Shown: positions 24,832 through 26,280 of the stretch, piece by piece | Numbering within the stretch: position 1 is the first letter of the stretch | How the letters are laid out: the number at the start of each line of letters is the position of its first letter | Assembly: GCA_002407845.1 (NCBI GenBank) | Contig: DHPK01000029.1 | Span: 46,978 to 73,257 of the forward strand | Direction: 5' to 3' | From: Leptolinea sp. UBA5366 | GTDB lineage: Bacteria; Chloroflexota; Anaerolineae; Anaerolineales; Anaerolineaceae | Length of the DNA stretch: 26,280 nt | The notes under the pieces: generated by a model | Database searches by the model: none | Seen by the model: the letters and a program-made list of their open reading frames with translations, nothing else | What the model was told of the DNA's origin: nothing | Made by a program: the position numbers and the translations under genes

Positions 24832-25665
24832 ATGGAACCAGAAATAATTATCGACGTCAATGAAATGAATTTCGAAGAAGAAGTCATCGATTATTCATTG
24901 AATGCTGTCGTCATCCTGAATTTCTGGGCGTCCTGGTCTAAACCAAGCCTCGAATACAAAAAGATGCTTGAGAAAATGACGCGCCAGGCAGCTGGACAGC
25001 TGCGGCTCGCGCATGTAAACATTGATACTAGTCCATTGCTCTCATCGAAATTCGGAATCTACACGCTCCCAACGATCAAGATTTTTTATCGTGGAAATAT
25101 CGTCGGGGAACTGATCGGATACCAGCCTGAATACCGAATCGTTCGGATGCTGAATTCCATTCAAGTTCCCGATCCTTCTCAGCTTCAGCTTGAAAAAGCC
25201 GAAGCTTATCTGCATGAGAAAGCGTATGAGAACGCGAGCGAATTATTTTTGGACATTTTGGATGAGAAACCGCAGCACCCGCAAGCGCTGTTCGGCTTGG
25301 CAGTGGCATCGCTGCATTCAGGTAAAGCGATTGATGCTTATTACATATTAAAGGATTTCCCTGCAAGTCCGCTTTATAATCAAGCTGAGATCCTGCTGCC
25401 CCTTGCAAAGGCGATGTCCCAATACCAGGAAGGCAAGTTGCCTGCTGAGAATGATCTTGACTTTTCTTTTTCAGCCAGCATGCGCTTTGCCGTTTCAGAC
25501 AAGCTGTATTTAGCCATTGACGGACTGTTAGAAATATTAAAAGAGGATCGAACCTATCGTCAGGGGCTTGCGCATAAAACCATCCTCGCTCTGCTCGAAC
25601 TGCTGGATGAAAGTGATCCGCAGCTTAGAGCTTATCGTGACGAACTGGCTTCGATCCTCTTTTGA
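24832..25665 (+). CDS. Thioredoxin-fold protein with TPR-like tail (CnoX/YbbN-like), redox cysteines lost
   Basis: This 277-residue soluble protein has a thioredoxin domain (about 1-110) followed by a helical, TPR-like region (about 115-277). The active-site segment reads WASWSKPSL (32-40), so both cysteines of WCGPC are Ser (36 and 39). The cis-proline is kept (YTLPT, Pro80). E. coli CnoX (YbbN) also has a thioredoxin-plus-TPR build and a changed active site (SxxC) and acts as a holdase/chaperone. Without either cysteine, redox activity is not expected here; a protein-binding role is the simplest view. ACAGGA-type ribosome site. It probably ends the plus-strand run; the next gene is convergent. 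Confidence 0.8.
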   Translation: MEPEIIIDVNEMNFEEEVIDYSLNAVVILNFWASWSKPSLEYKKMLEKMTRQAAGQLRLAHVNIDTSPLLSSKFGIYTLPTIKIFYRGNIVGELIGYQPEYRIVRMLNSIQVPDPSQLQLEKAEAYLHEKAYENASELFLDILDEKPQHPQALFGLAVASLHSGKAIDAYYILKDFPASPLYNQAEILLPLAKAMSQYQEGKLPAENDLDFSFSASMRFAVSDKLYLAIDGLLEILKEDRTYRQGLAHKTILALLELLDESDPQLRAYRDELASILF

Positions 25666-25681
25666 AGCGTAATCTGATCGT

Positions 25682-26026
25682 TTACTTCAGTTCTTTTACC
25701 AACTGTTTAAATTCGACCCAATCATAATCATAAATAAAGATTGAGGCATTGATCAATTCCAAAACGTAAACATCATCTTCGCCAATTTTCTCCTTGCTGA
25801 GCAAATAGTCGTCATTTTCAGCGAGAACACCCGTCATGGATTTGTCATTTTCCGGAAATTTACCGATGAAATCAATAAAGGAGTCCCATTCTTCAACAAA
25901 GAAATGGACAGTGATATTGTTGATATCGAGATGATAGGTCGTTTCCGATTCGGGTTCATCCACCCGCCAAGCGATAAAGTTTTCAGTTTGTGCCACAATT
26001 TCTGGTTTTAAATCTTCTGATTTCAT
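25682..26026 (-). CDS. Small acidic protein, function unknown
   Basis: This 114-residue soluble protein has no signal peptide or membrane segment. GAGGA lies 5 bases before the ATG on the minus strand, supporting it as a real gene. It is rich in Asp/Glu and aromatic residues (FIAWRVDEPESE, YDYDWVEF). I recognise no family. It is convergent with the thioredoxin-fold gene, with 16 bases between stops, so no terminator fits between them. Confidence 0.65.
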   Translation of the reverse strand: MKSEDLKPEIVAQTENFIAWRVDEPESETTYHLDINNITVHFFVEEWDSFIDFIGKFPENDKSMTGVLAENDDYLLSKEKIGEDDVYVLELINASIFIYDYDWVEFKQLVKELK

Positions 26027-26166
26027 ATTATTCCTCTATTTCGGTTTTCTCTAATTTTATCTGGCTTTCTGTTCTTATATCTTCAAATTGCATTTTCCGA
26101 ATACATTCAAACGATATTGCAAGTCTTTTTCAGCAATACAGATTCATCACTCTTGTTAAATGAAAA

Positions 26167-26192
26167 CTCCACACCGATTTTGGCGTGGAGTC
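26167..26192 (-). terminator. Rho-independent terminator of the right-edge minus-strand gene
   Basis: ACTCCAC (26167-26173) pairs with GTGGAGT (26186-26192), with an additional CC/GG pair inside. Read on the minus strand, it is followed by TTTTCATTT. It lies 13 bases past the stop at 26205. The remainder of 26027-26166 shows nothing that I can name. Confidence 0.7.
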
Positions 26193-26204
26193 TTATCAAT
26201 CAGA

Positions 26205-26280
26205 TTACGGATAAATAGCGCAGGCTTCCGGACTCCAGAGGAATGGGAAGACATCACACCATAAATAATTTGAATCAATG
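26205..26280 (-). CDS. 3' end of an unidentified gene, cut by window edge
   Basis: On the minus strand the frame from 26279 reads 24 codons, ending in CDVFPFLWSPEACAIYP and a TAA at 26207-26205. A hairpin with T-tract follows 13 bases after the stop, which is the main reason to accept this frame. The product cannot be named. Two cysteines near the end may matter if it is exported. Confidence 0.5.
   Translation of the reverse strand, partial: IDSNYLWCDVFPFLWSPEACAIYP

Overview
The window looks like a chromosomal segment from an anaerobic, sugar-using member of the Chloroflexota, most likely class Anaerolineae. This is an inference from style: Thr/Pro-rich spacer segments in surface proteins, a lipoprotein with a C-terminal 'DG-x-Y-x-IG-x-EIAPG' module, DUF4013 and DUF6311-like membrane proteins, moderate GC content, and clear AAGGAG-type ribosome sites. 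I see no rRNA, tRNA, CRISPR array, insertion sequence or phage gene. Gene density is that of ordinary chromosome.

Layout. Bases 1-1358 hold the 3' part of a 4-alpha-glucanotransferase gene (malQ), cut by the left edge and followed by two hairpins. Bases 5248-1681 (minus strand) hold a ribose/galactose-type ABC sugar importer in the order permease, ATPase, binding protein. It is preceded by a near-consensus sigma70-type promoter that overlaps two perfect inverted repeats. Bases 8357-5604 (minus) hold a two-gene unit: a 573-residue protein with a phosphorylase-like C-terminal half, then a membrane-anchored, cysteine-less formylglycine-generating-enzyme-like protein. Bases 8524-9378 encode a lipoprotein with a hexapeptide-repeat stalk.

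Bases 9548-16463 are the most interesting part. This is a tight five-gene operon: FGGY gluconokinase, mannitol-dehydrogenase-family (fructuronate reductase-like) oxidoreductase, LarA-superfamily epimerase, PfkB-family 2-keto-3-deoxygluconate-kinase-like enzyme, and 6-phosphogluconate dehydrogenase. Taken together it reads as D-fructuronate -> D-mannonate -> D-gluconate -> 6-phosphogluconate -> ribulose 5-phosphate. A nickel-pincer-dependent C2 epimerase would replace the usual mannonate dehydratase step and send hexuronate carbon into the oxidative pentose phosphate route. The LarA-like protein keeps every cofactor and catalytic position that I could place by spacing against lactate racemase.

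Bases 16613-19483 (minus) encode a class A penicillin-binding protein. From about 19650 to 25665 there is a run of mostly plus-strand genes: two tandem PII-like (cyclic-di-AMP receptor family) proteins, two paralogous DUF4013 membrane proteins flanking an oppositely oriented multi-pass membrane protein, an N-acetylmuramoyl-L-alanine amidase-like exported protein, an unknown small protein, and a thioredoxin-fold/TPR-like protein whose two active-site cysteines are both serine. The right end has an unknown minus-strand gene and the last codons of another minus-strand gene followed by its terminator.

Start sites were changed from the longest reading frame where ribosome-site spacing or domain boundaries demanded it: the fructuronate reductase-like gene, gnd, the second PII-like gene, the amidase and the 138-residue protein.
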